A stretch of 64,000 nt of DNA from Cristatella mucedo (lineage: Eukaryota; Bryozoa; Phylactolaemata; Cristatellidae), in NCBI GenBank assembly GCA_009760855.2, contig WPIO01000035.1:962501-1026500 (forward strand), in the 5' to 3' direction. Within the stretch, counting starts at the first letter, position 1; each line of letters begins with the position of its first letter. The position numbers and the translations under genes were made by a program. The notes beneath the pieces were generated by a model. It was given only the letters and a program-made list of their open reading frames with translations, made no database searches and was not told the DNA's origin. Below, piece after piece: positions 1 through 11,807 of the stretch.

Positions 1-179
1 TGGTTTGTGGGCCGTTGCGATTTATGGCAGGACTGTTAAGTAACGGGCTGCAGAGGCCAACGAGGGACGCGGTAGCGTATGACACGCTGCGGCGTCCTTG
101 TGAATAAACGTCTCTTTGAGGTGGCTTTGGTGTTCCGCGTGGTTTGGCCTGCCTGCAATTTGGAGACTTTCAAACTACA
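1..179. other. Unassigned left edge
   Basis: No gene or repeat could be supported here. An AATAAA-type hexamer near 104 and the TG-rich flank could be the end of an LTR or 3' UTR, but no partner copy is visible in the window. Confidence 0.3.
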
Positions 180-1148
180 GATACGATAGCTGAAAAAACT
201 AACTTACTAGTTGTGGGAAAACTAAATATGATTCAGAAATTGGAAAGGCTAACGCTCGCAATCGGCTCTGCCAGCATATCTCCTGTTGAATATGCACAAA
301 ATCTAGTTGTCATGTTCCAAAGTGACCTTTCGTTCGACAACCACACCAGCTCCACAATCAAGTCTTCCTACATTCAGCGACATAACATTGCCAAAGTTTG
401 GGTTTGTTTAGATAGGGATACCACATCTAAGTTGGTCCATGCATTTGTGACATCCCGTTTTGACTTCTGCAGCTAACTGCTTGCTGGCCTACCGACATAT
501 GCAATTAGGGGCTCAAAGCTGGTGCAAAACTCTGCAGCTAGGCTTGTCTGTCGTGAGCGTCGCAGTTGCCCCATTACACCACTTTTCGCCGACCTGTACT
601 GGCTACCAGTCAAGCAACGCAAAGACTTCAAGGCTGTGTCGCTCACTGGTATGTCCCTCCGTTCTTTGGCTCCAGGCTACCTATCAGATCTATTCCCCCA
701 CCAGGCCAAGCATTGTACTACCCACTTTTCGGAAACTAACTAATTACCTATACCTCGCACAAACCTCAAATGCTTTGGAGACCGTGCTATTAGCTAGTAT
801 GCCCCCAAAGCCTAGAGCTCATTCCCGACTTCCGTCATGACATCTCCTGACTTGACCATATTTAAAAAGAAATTAAAAACGACCCTATTTAGCACAGCAT
901 TTAGTGGGCCCCTGTGATTCTTCCTTCATGTGCTTATGCGAGCTGACTCTGTTGCATACTGCTCCTAACCACACTTGCATGCTGACCCTGTGCATGCCAT
1001 CCCTAACCATGTTATTCATGTTGTTTATCAAGCATGATATTACTCACCATTCGATCGTGTTTCCTTTACAGTAAATGTATAGCGCCTAAAAAGAGATTGG
1101 GTTCTCTGAGGGTGCTTTATCAAGTGTATTATTATTATCATTATTATA
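180..1148 (+). mobile_element. CR1/L2-type LINE, 5'-truncated 3' portion
   Basis: Frames at 183-476 and 522-743 encode the C-terminal part of the LINE reverse-transcriptase ORF seen at 54964-55965, including the blocks GSASISPVE and QNSAARLVCRER. They are broken by a frameshift near 470 and by later lesions. The 3' UTR ends in the family hairpin (about 1079-1115) and an ATT-rich tail to about 1148. The RT catalytic region is absent, so the copy is dead on arrival. Confidence 0.85.
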
Positions 1149-2031
1149 GCTAAAGCCTCGCAGAGAGACTGAAGCAGTAAGCTGAGAGATGGTTAGAAGA
1201 AAGCGAGACACGTTATGGAGCCTAAATTTCAAGAGACATACCGGGCAGGTATAGACGTACGATTGGCATCGCCTGAGATATTAAGCTGGCGGCTCCATTC
1301 GTACAGGACGCTCGCCGAGCGCTGTTGCCTGCTAAAACCTAAGCAACTCAATATTCATTCGATTTTCTCGGGCTATACGCTTACGTCCCTTACCTGCTTC
1401 GAAAAGTGAGTCAAGCGCCCATAGATTTAACGAAGAGTCGTGCAAGAACTTGAAAAGTCATTCACCTACTCTCGCGTCGCGTGTTTCACTTTTCGGTGGT
1501 TGCCACTTCAGGCTTCCATCGGACTAGTTCCGAGGGACAGCTCCAGCAAGTGAGCTAGCGTTCGCACGGCCTCACCTTTTTCGTCCAAATCTTGTGATGA
1601 ACACATACTATCTGCAGCGGTTTGTTACTGTCACTGTAACAATCGGACACATACATTGTAGCTTGACGCGAGAGACTGAAACCGTGGTAAAGAGGCGGTG
1701 GCGGAGGCGGAGCTGAACGTGATGGTGGATAAGCGCCCGCGTCAAACAAAGCGGGGATGTTAAAATCAACCGTCAAACGCGAGAGCAAGAATTTACAGCT
1801 TTGACCATCATTGTTAGTAGAACTTGTCTCATCAAAGCACGTTCACAGATACTGCAAATTAATCGGCGATGATATGTATGCATTGTTGTCACAAACTCAC
1901 TTCTCTCAGCGTCAGCTAGTTTTTGTGATAACACCTCAGCTTGCTTCTAATGGCCGAAATCTCTGGCTTCAATGGGGCCTCTTCCGGTGTACCATTTAAT
2001 GAAGCTTTGGAAGCAAACGCTTTCCTTTTGT
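1149..2031. other. No supported gene
   Basis: Only short open frames without protein-like composition are visible. No repeat family of this window recurs here. Confidence 0.3.
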
Positions 2032-2239
2032 TTACAGCTGGAAAGAATATCAATAATATGTAGATGAGCAGCTAAAAGAACCGCAACCTGCGGACCTTCG
2101 CAACCTCGCAATCGTCTTGCAAGATGTAATTGAAGCAAAAGAGTCAACAAAAAAGCTGGAATGTGCAGGAAAATTACCCTCAAATGGCCAGCGCTCAAAT
2201 TTCCAACGAGGTGTAGATGCTTATCGACCTGGTTAAAGC
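2032..2239 (+). pseudogene. Unrecognised protein-like fragment with one stop
   Basis: One forward frame reads as a charged, amphipathic peptide of about 65 residues (it contains DEQLKEPQPADLRNLA), ends at a TAA near 2237, and has an in-frame TAA near 2056 after SWKEYQ. There is no start codon or clear acceptor. The longer reverse-strand frame over the same bases is Leu/His-rich and looks like its shadow. This could be a decayed exon or a transposon remnant; I do not recognise the family. Confidence 0.3.
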
Positions 2240-3238
<999 letters not shown>

Positions 3239-3579
3239 TTCGCGTGCGCAAAGTATTCATCTTTATATTTTTATTGATTTGACTGATAGCATGAAATTAG
3301 GCGTGCCAAATGTTTAAATTTAAAAAAATGTTTAGATTGCTAGTATACGCAGAATAGTTTTGCTGTAAGAATACAAGTCGTCAGCCAATTAACTTGGTCG
3401 TAGCATTTATGTCCGGGATTCCCGCTCTGGATACGTACGGAGAGCATACAAAGTTTTCTGATTTTGCATAAGTCACGCAGTCTCAGTTGCCTTTTCTTAC
3501 TTTTAAAAAGAGAGTCTACAGAGTTATTTGGAGCGCAGTAATCTTTTATTGCCTACGTTTGTAGGCCTCACAGACTTAA

Positions 3580-3735
3580 AGATTTTCACGAACTCGGTCC
3601 CGAGGTCGTTGGTTCGAATCCTGTGGTGGGCAATCCTTTATCACCACTGCAAGCGGTGGTGATAGCCGTCAAGGCTCTTCGGTCGCTATACAAAAAGAGG
3701 CCTATAAATCAGCTAGTATTTATTTATTTTCGGCT
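3580..3735 (+). mobile_element. tRNA-derived SINE, family S1
   Basis: It contains a tRNA-like 3' half with a good B box (GGTTCGAATCC), a body with a short palindrome around CACTGCAAGCGGTGGTG, and a 3' block reading TATACAAAAAGAGGC followed by an ATTT-rich tail. The same order recurs at 32938-33094 (reverse) and 59055-59212. The A-box half is poorly preserved in this copy. Confidence 0.75.
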
Positions 3736-4826
3736 CATTCCGCTCTTCATTCAATCCGCCTACTGATGCTATTTTCAGCACGCATGGGTGCAAAGGCTAT
3801 GCTTCCCTGTTTACTAACCTGTCATCCAGCCACGGGCGTCTGTGTAGGGCATCGGGGGGGGGGAAGAGAGACATAGATTCACAGATTGGTTAAGAGAGGG
3901 AGAGGATGAGAGAAGAGAGACTGGAAGACACGGACGCGGAGTAGACTAAGAATGAGAATGACGGAGAGTGAGAGCATGTGCGTAAGTTCGTACGTCTGTG
4001 TGGAATTCTCAATGAAACTGCGCTCACTTCTAACTATAGCATGCACTCGTGCTTCGGTGGCTCTAGCTAAGGAAAGCGACTGGCTCAGTCGTAGCAACAG
4101 AAATCTGCCAAAGGGGCTAGGTACTTAATCGACGCGATTTTATTGGCTGTCAACGGAACCTCATTGCACGTGCCATTGTTGGCTTACGGCTACGCCATGA
4201 ATGGTCCGGCTGCGACCGCTTTTAGCAAGCAAGTTAACATCCGCACCCATCACAAGGCGAGGGACCGTGCCCATTGTCCCACGTCCGAGATAAGGAGGAG
4301 GAAGAGGAAGTCTCGAGAAATCGGCGGGCCCGGAGCTGAGGCGCATTAAAAGCGCTCTTCGTGCTAGCTTAATCGTCTGGCGCGAGCAGGTGAATGGAGA
4401 GAAGGAAACTAGTAACAGCAGAGCCATCTGCGCGAATACCGACGACGACACAATTCCAAAGGGCAGCAATCAAAGGTTGTCGCACGTACGCTCTCTTCCA
4501 TTGACAGCGAGACGGCGCTTCAGACCAACATGCCAACGCCTATCGTGCAGCTTTCCGTGCGCGCCCGAGCGCCGAGGTGGACGCGTTGCTGCAGCGCAAA
4601 CCAGCGCAGCAGACGCTTAGGAGGCCTCCGCTCAGGTCTCCGTGGAGACTGAGACTGAAGCGTCCGAGTCGAAGGCAGCGCGTCCTCAGGCGGGCTTGTG
4701 GGCCCACGGGAAAATATGGTGCGTCCTTTAAAAGAAAAGGTAGCCTCCAAAGGGTAAATACTAGGGTTCTGCGCATCAAAGGCGTGGCAGGCTAGGAGCT
4801 CTCGGCAGCCTCGGCAAAAATGCGTT
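3736..4826. other. No supported gene; partly GC-rich
   Basis: A purine-rich tract lies at 3857-3910. A GC- and CpG-richer stretch (about 4140-4800) has overlapping short open frames on both strands that are not protein-like. A promoter or untranslated exon is possible, but nothing shows it. Confidence 0.25.
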
Positions 4827-4828
4827 AT

Positions 4829-5453
4829 GCAGTCGTGCCTCGTTTATAGCGGCCAATCCGTTCCGGACTCTTCCGCGATAAGTGAATTTCCGCAAACTAG
4901 AACTCTTTATTTATAGCAAAAAAGAAGATTATTTTTGTAGTTACGGCATAGAAAATCTATTCACGACCCTCTAGATATGGGTTCTAACATTACTAGAACA
5001 CTCTGGACATTAAATAACACCTCTTTAGTCACTATTACACACTCGTATTACCCAATATATTTGACAAAATAAGAGAAAATATTACACATTAAACGTTACA
5101 AATGTTATATTAGTATTATCCTACATTTAACGGTTAGTTTAGAGTTTGGGATAGCCAATCGGCGAAGAGCACGCTCTGATTGGCTTGGTTTCGCCACAAC
5201 CTATTTTTTGGAAAACATTTCTTGCCCACACCCAATGAGTGGTTGACAAGCTCCATCTGGCATCGGAGAATTTGCGGCGGCACGTTTAGTAATTTTAATT
5301 TTAAAATTAATACACGAGTATGTAATTGACTCGGACAATCGAGCGCGAACTGTATCATTTTCACTCTTTCCATAAACTTTTTAATGAAAATATTTGAAAA
5401 AACGCAATAGAGTGAACCCGTGAAAGTCGCAGCGCACAGTGGCGAGGGATGAC
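4829..5453. mobile_element. Possible pogo/Tigger-like MITE
   Basis: The left end reads CAGTCGTGCCTCG and the right end, reverse-complemented, reads CAGTCATCCCTCG, an imperfect terminal inverted repeat typical of pogo/Tigger-type DNA transposons. The interior is AT-rich and has no transposase. The expected TA target duplication is clear on the right only. A 170-codon reverse frame at 5134-5646 runs across the right end and is probably fortuitous. Confidence 0.4.
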
Positions 5454-7237
5454 TGTACTTGACATGGAGAGAGCCTGAAGCGACGCGCGCGCTCAAGGTC
5501 AAGGTCCACTGACTTGTTCCACTTGCTGTCTCAAAACGTAATCTCTGCAGAGGCATACATTTGGGATGCCAGGCGATATTATTTCGCCCCAGTAAGAGTA
5601 GTGCTGAGCCTGGGGGCGGCACGCTTGTCCTGACAATGATCAGCAAATATAATGGCGTCTTTCATTCTTCACGGGCAAAAAGAAAAGTGTTACGACAAGC
5701 TATTGAAAGGCAGATAATTCATGCGAGCATGAGCCAGCAACGAGCCTCGATACTTGTCAAAACGTAAGCACTTCTTAAGCTCACGGTGCTCTTGTTTGTC
5801 TTTGCTTTGGGAATTTCGAAATAGCGACTGTTAATCTAAGATTTGCAAAAACTCGTGCTGCTGTATCGACCGGATTTGCAAGATCTCTCAAATCCATTGC
5901 AAAAATGCCAGAAAAAATGTCCCCGATCGCAAAAAAAGCAGATACCTTTGGACGAGAGAAGGAAAAGGACACTTGTGTTGGAGCGAAAGAAATGTGGCAG
6001 CGGCGAGCAGCGGCGGAGAAAAGAATTCTCTGTAGTGGCCAGATTTGCAAGGAATAAAAAAAAATTGTAGCACACATTCACAGAGCTTAGGCGATAAAGA
6101 AAGTGGTCCTATAAAAACCGGTTCCTATACTCCTAGCAGACCTTACCCAATAACCCGATACAGGGAGGCTGCCAAATTGCTGACCCTCCCCCCCCCGCTC
6201 TACAGGGGGCAATTGCCGCTGCCCATACTCTGGCATCGTCATTGCTAGTGAGTCTAATTTTATTCTGGCTTCGTATTCTGTACATGTGAACCGTCATTAG
6301 ATAAGCTGTAAAAGTTTCCTACAGAACTTTTCACATTCAGGTGAGCAAGCACAATCATAATTATTGAATTTTAATTCGTTTAGTGAGGTTGACTCAGATA
6401 AAATAATATGTGACGGTACAGATTCAAGGGCCACACACCTTCGTTGGGCCATGATGGTTTAAGAAAAGTGTTTTAATTGCTAAACTATTTTGTCAGCAGT
6501 GTTTCTATAGCAACAAAATTGCTCAAGCGTACAAGTCTCTTAGGTTTGCTGTGAATTTGAGAGACACCAAAAGTTCGCATAGCTAGTTATTGCCGTGTGG
6601 CATTCGCTCTTCCAAAAAAATAAAAACGTTCATTATTTTAAGTGAAATTTCTTTAGATTGCAGGACAGGAGATTAAAATTAATTTATCGCATGATATAAT
6701 TTGCGCGTTTGTTCAAATTAAGACGATGTCAATTGAGCGAAACTACTTACTCCTTAGGCACAGTCTGTCCGTATTTATGATTACCAGTCCAAGAACCTTT
6801 CCGTTACGTTTACTTAGCGCCTCATCTTCGCCAAGCCGCTATTCAAATACGTACGCTCACTCTCACGTTCGCCTTGTTGACACTCTTTAGCCAGAGGTCA
6901 CGTCACTACTATGGCAGCAGTCGCGATAGTTACGCAGCTGCGGATTCGGGATGTCAATCTAGTGAGCATCGACGCTAGGAAAGTGATAAATCTAATATGG
7001 CTCGATCTCGGGGCCAATTATGCGACTTCGCCGACCTCGATACACAGCGGCAGTAAGTGGCCTCTTATTAGTCGCCTGTCTACGTACAGGTCGAACTGAT
7101 CCCTTCCCATCTATCAGCAGAGGATATAGCAGCGACTTCGTGAGACTGGCTGGCAACAGGGTAGGTATCCATACTCGCGGTACTAACTTGATGGGTACTA
7201 TCCCTCGAGTAATATGTATTTGCTAACCCCAAACTGT
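5454..7237. other. No supported gene
   Basis: Short Lys/Arg-rich frames near 5840-6070 come from A- and G-rich sequence and show no domain. The remainder is AT-rich with frequent stops. Confidence 0.25.
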
Positions 7238-7358
<121 letters not shown>

Positions 7359-7721
7359 ATCGGCTTCTGGTAACTTCCTATGCGGCCCATCGACATGCAG
7401 CTATCCGAACAAGGTTGCGGTTTGGTACTGGCGATACGAAGAAGCTATACGTCGAGTTTCTCCCGAGCTAACCTCGTATTTCTAGACAACTGCAGAGACT
7501 CGCTTAGATTTCGTTAGGTCCTGATTTAAGCTTTGCTTCTTAAGGCAAAGATCAAATCGTCTGCGAGGAGACTCGGGTTTCCCGTCTCTACTCCAATCAA
7601 GCTAGACCGTAGCGAAGCTACGGCGAATTCTCGCTGCTTACACCTGCTTTTATGGGCTGACGAATCGAGCTTCTCGATATTATTCCAGCGCGGACCGCTA
7701 GCTCGTGGCGTCTGCCTGACA

Positions 7722-8288
7722 ATGGAAGGTCAAGGTCAGCCTTTCGTCAGCTCTGGCTTAAGGGGAAGACGGTCGCGGCAAGCCGGTTCAGTGCGCACCA
7801 GGAAGCGTCGAATCCCCGCGCGCCACTCGCCGCCGCCACCGAGCGGAGCTGACAGAGACCGAGTGGGTGCTGCCCAGGCGGACGAAAATTCCTCAGCGGC
7901 GACCCCGAGTGCGGCTTTAGCAATCCATGCATCAGCTGCTGCCGCCGCCGCCGCCGCTGCTGCTGCTGCTGACGAAGGGGAGACAGACGACCGCGAATCA
8001 TTCCGCCGCTGCGATGCTGTACCTTCGGCGACAGCTTCAGTAACTAATAGGAAATTCAATGACACTAATCCACATGGCGTCGTCGCTGGGATACATTTTG
8101 AGCGAGACTTTCGAGATCCCGGACCGTGGACCTGGTTAGTGTGCAACCACTCGCCGCCGAGCGGAAGCCTGTACAACGAACTGCAAGAGGCAGGAGGAGA
8201 GAATCCCGCGAGTAGAGGCTCTGCAGGATGTGAAAGCGGCCAGCGAGCACTAAATGCGTGCTGCGAGTTCGCGTCGCTTACCAGCAGG
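7722..8288 (+). CDS. Candidate first coding exon of a coiled-coil gene
   Basis: A 189-codon open frame starts at an ATG in good context (acaATGg). It contains basic and Pro-rich segments, an alanine run of about 12 residues (near 7935-7972) and an acidic patch, and ends in TSR at a strong donor, AGG|GTAAGTGAG, in phase 0. The frame is open upstream to 7533, so an earlier ATG is possible. GC content is well above its neighbours, as expected for a 5' exon. The next phase-compatible exon is 11131-11367, which continues a helical region that begins at ALNACCEFASLTSR. I recognise no family. The alanine and serine runs could also arise in non-coding GC-rich DNA. Confidence 0.5.
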
Positions 8289-8453
8289 GTAAGTGAGGTG
8301 CGTTACGCTTCGCAACCAGCTTTCGTTTGCTTATGCTGCCTGGTCCTGCTGTGCCGGCAGGCGCAGCTGGGGCCCGGATAGTAGACGTTCGCAAGCAGCC
8401 GCGAAGTGAGTGAATTGGTGCCTCGAGCAGCCTAATACTAAATAGCAACAATA

Positions 8454-8667
8454 GTGGAACTGCCGCTAGTACTTAGCGCTGGTAGTGGCAGAGATATAAG
8501 TAATACGAGCACTGACAGCAATAACGGGAGTGATATTCTTGTGAAAAGATGCAGGTGCAGGTCCGGAAGGGGAGTTAGTACTGTATTGGTAACCAAGCTA
8601 GCGAGCAGTCTGTTGCAGCCCGAAGGCTGCCGGACGGTACGCGTATTCTGTCCAGTCGCTCAAGTTA
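8454..8667. other. Short open frame, probably intronic
   Basis: A 72-codon frame rich in Ser and Arg follows the 8288 donor. It has no splice signals or recognisable domain. I treat it as intron of the candidate coiled-coil gene. Confidence 0.25.
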
Positions 8668-8757
8668 AATAATAATAATAATAAAAATAACAATAATGCA
8701 ATTGATATAGCGCCCTCAGATAAATCTCCTTCTCGGCACTTTACATTTGCTGCTGAA
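8668..8757 (-). mobile_element. LINE 3'-end stub (tail and hairpin only)
   Basis: On the reverse strand this is the terminal LINE hairpin (GCGCC...TAATCTC region inverted) plus the ATT tail, with almost no body. It is an extreme 5' truncation of the LINE family found throughout the window. Confidence 0.75.
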
Positions 8758-9644
8758 TTTGCAAAGGACAAGGAACGCGTGAGAGTGCGCTCAGTGTGCC
8801 GTGGCAAATTACTCGATATCGAGTACTCGGTATCATATTCAGCCAACTTCACGGACCAGCTCGAATCTTTATGTTCATTCTCAGTCAGTCTATATCCCTC
8901 ACACTCACTTCTTTGCCATCGCCTACATCTCTCCCAACCCGATCTCGTGTGCTTCTTCGCGTCTCTTCCTCCTCATCTCTCGCGCTCTCTCTCTCTCTCT
9001 CTTCCTGCCTCGCTTCCTGTCTCCATGTCGCCCATTGCTACTGCTAGCCTCCGGCTGTCTTTCTTCGTCTTTCTCCGTTCACTGCATTTGTCATATGTTA
9101 ATCTTTGTTTCTGCCTGTCTTCATATGCCTTACCTCGTGTCTTTTAGCGTACCGCTCTCGCTCTTGCTGAAGATGTCGCGCTCGGCTCGCGCTCCGTCTT
9201 CATCTCATTCTCTCGGCACTTCCAGTTCGCGGCGGTGTCGATCGCATTTGCTAACTAATGGCCCCAAAGTGCCACTGCATATTCTCCAAGGGCAAAGCTA
9301 CTCGAGTACAGCCAGCAGAGCTTGAGGAAAACTGACGGTCATGATTTGGAAAACTTGTCGCATTTAGGAGTACAATTAGCAGCACGACTTCGAAGGTGAC
9401 TATGAGGATAGGGCTTCGAAGATGAGGTGACTATGAGGATGATACTGCAGGGCAAACGTTTGTATGTGGATACGTTGGTCAAAAATGGAGCTAAATGTGA
9501 CACTAGAGTCAAACTGACAGAACACACCTCAATCCCTGTTTATCGAGTGTCAAAGATAGTTTTTGCTCGTACGCTTGCGTTCCATTTATTTCGCTTTCAC
9601 CAGTAGTAGCCTAGTTTCGCAAGAGAAGTAGTACGTAGAAATAA
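8758..9644. other. Pyrimidine-rich stretch, no supported gene
   Basis: CT- and TCT-rich sequence (8880-9180) gives long Ser/Leu-rich forward frames that reflect composition. A direct duplication around GACTATGAGGAT occurs at 9397-9440. Confidence 0.3.
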
Positions 9645-10448
9645 TGAGATTACTAATAAATTTGTATAGCGCCCTCAGAAAACTTAATCTCTATCTAGGC
9701 ACTTTGCATATGCTGTCAAGAAATTGTGACCATATGGTCAGTAGTAACACGCAAAGTTTCAGCGCCTAGAAAGAGATTGAGTTCTCTGAGGGTGCTATAT
9801 CAAGTACACTATTATTATTATATTATTACTCAACAAGCATAATATGGCTAGTCATAGTAATGAAAGTGTCAGCATCCGAAGCACACAAGGGACGAGTCAC
9901 GAGGACCTAGCAAATGCTGCAAAGAAAGCCCGCGTTTAGCTTCTTTTTAAAGGCTGTCTTGTCAGAGGATGTCTCGATTACGTCAGTCAGAAGTCAGTTC
10001 CAGGCTTTAAGAGCATACTAACTGAAGGTACGCCTCCAAACAATTTGAGGTTTGCTTGAGGCTTAGTTAAACGATTTGAGTCAAAAGAGCTGGCGATACG
10101 GTGTGTAGCCGGGTTCGGGACTAGTTCTGATTGGTTGGCTGCAGCCAAAAAGATAAGGGATCTAAAAGTGTATGACAGAACATTGAATTTGATAGGCTGC
10201 TTTGTTGGGAGCCACTGCAGATCGGCGCTAATTGGTGTCATGCGGCAACTGCGACGCTTACGACAGACAAGTCCATCTGCATAGTTTTGCACCAACTGTA
10301 AGCGCTTAATTTTGTAGGCTGGTAGACCTGAAATTAGTGAGCTACAGAAGTCGAGGCGGCATGACACAAATGCACCGACCAACTTAAGTGTGGCATCCCT
10401 GTCTAATCAGGTCCGAGTTTTTATAATAATAAATTACTGAAAGTAGGC
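9645..10448 (-). mobile_element. LINE copy, reverse, with nested stub
   Basis: Reverse-strand reading gives the LINE C-terminal ORF (frame 9987-10382; block SCRLDFCSSLISGLPAY). The 3' UTR and terminal hairpin are at 9645-9715. The 3' UTR is split by an oppositely oriented tail-only insertion at about 9752-9835. Confidence 0.82.
9752..9835 (+). mobile_element. Nested LINE tail-only insertion
   Basis: It contains only the terminal hairpin (CAGCGCCTAGAAAGAG through GAGGGTGCTATATC) and an ATT tail, inside the 3' UTR of a reverse-oriented LINE. The flanking reverse LINE sequence resumes at about 9836. Confidence 0.75.
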
Positions 10449-10449
10449 C

Positions 10450-10697
10450 GACTTCACCGAAGACCTGATACAGTGGTCTGGCGGTCCTGAGCTGCTGCTT
10501 CCATGCTACTCACTACTTCAACTGTTCTCCCGACTCCCCACTTTCTCTTTGTTACGTGAGATGAAGTCTATTGGCTACCGAATGTGTACCAAAAGTTGCT
10601 TAGGCTGTGAGTTTGCTATACAAAACTCTCCTACTTAACTCCCACATAGTCTTTTTAGCTTTGTGGAGTTACAGACTGAGATGCAATTCGCTAAATT
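10450..10697 (-). repeat. Interspersed repeat R250, reverse copy
   Basis: Its reverse complement matches 62515-62765 over about 240 bases, including GTAACTCC.CAAAG, GACTATGTGGG.GTTA and CGGTAGCCAATAGACTT. A partial copy lies at 21170-21240. There is no coding capacity. It could be a SINE or MITE family; the ends are not sharply defined. Confidence 0.75.
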
Positions 10698-11130
10698 AGT
10701 GAAATTTCACTTTTGAGCAGGACACGAGCCTCTAATCGATCTTAACGGCAAGTGATATGGAGTGGCTGTCCTCGTAACCTTAGTCATCAGGGTGGTGTTA
10801 CGGGAAACCCCTTAAGTATTTAACGAATGGTCAGCCGGAGAGGCAAACCGGAAGAAAATTAGAGAGAGGACATAGGAGCTAGAGAGCATTGATTCGCGAC
10901 CAATACCTAATGACCTTCCTCGCCTTTGTCTGACGATCACAGTAGCGACTGCTTTTTTTGTCTAATGCCCAGCAGCAGCTGCTGTAGAATACATGCGTCT
11001 TATTATTTACATACGTATATTTATCCATACGTCTTATTATCTATATATAGAATGCATATATATATATATATACAGAATACATACATAGAATGCATCTATA
11101 TATAGAATACATACGTCTTATTTCTTTTAG

Positions 11131-11367
11131 GTCGCTGCTCTGGTTGCTGAGACGGGTCGCCTGAAGGAGGACCGCTACTCACTCCGCTATGAGTTTTCCG
11201 AGCTCGAAGCGAGCATTGTGAGGCTCGCTAAAGAAGTGAAAAGTCTAAAAGGAAAGATCAAACGAGAAAAAACGGCTCAGCTCTATTTGAGTGGTCTCAT
11301 ACGAAAATGGCAGTCCTATGACGAAGAAATACATCTACTTCCGATTGAGATTCGACCACCTTTTTAG
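11131..11367 (+). CDS. Candidate terminal coiled-coil exon
   Basis: An acceptor (ATTTCTTTTAG) opens a phase-0 frame of 78 codons ending at TAG 11365-11367. Residues VAALVAETGRLKEDR through KSLKGKIKREK form clear heptads with Leu/Val/Ile at a/d positions and charged flanks, so a dimeric coiled coil is likely. The phase matches the 8288 donor, giving a predicted 267-aa protein. An AATAAA hexamer lies at 11711-11716, about 345 bases past the stop. I do not recognise the family. Confidence 0.6.
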   Translation, partial: VAALVAETGRLKEDRYSLRYEFSELEASIVRLAKEVKSLKGKIKREKTAQLYLSGLIRKWQSYDEEIHLLPIEIRPPF

Positions 11368-11710
11368 CTTTGCATTCAACTGTCAAACAGAACGCGTTAG
11401 GAACCGGCTTAATATAATTTTTAAAAAAAAACGGTGCTAGTGTTGCACTAAGTTTCGTGGCATTGCAGAAATAGCAGTCGTGCACGCTCAAGAGCGACGC
11501 ATTCTCGTGAGACTCATGCCTATCCCAGTTTGTGTAGTACACATACATTAATTAAGCTGTTTGATTAGCGTGCACCGTGATGCGACAGAACTAAACTAGA
11601 GCGTGTCGCCACTGGCTCAGATACGACGCTTGAATGGTAGGCAGATCCTCATGAGTTATTCCAAGTTGAGAGTCTTTAAGGATTACGAGACCTATGGTGG
11701 GTGCTCCAGC

Positions 11711-11716
11711 AATAAA
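11711..11716 (+). terminator. Possible polyadenylation hexamer
   Basis: AATAAA lies downstream of the stop at 11367, consistent with a 3' UTR of about 350 bases. A hexamer alone is weak evidence. Confidence 0.3.
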
Positions 11717-11807
11717 ACTTGTGAAGTGTTAAGAGAACAATTGCTCCGGTGAAACCGCCTGATCAGTAAAAATCCGATAAAGAAGTCTCTTCATTCTTGT
11801 ATTTCAG

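Noticed and set aside
5134-5646. 170-codon reverse frame
   Set aside because: It crosses the right end of the putative MITE and has no domain, splice signal or plausible start context.
7736-8176. Reverse frame with an alanine run opposite the 7722 exon
   Set aside because: It is the complement of the GCC/GCT tract. The forward frame has the better ATG, donor and phase-matched next exon.
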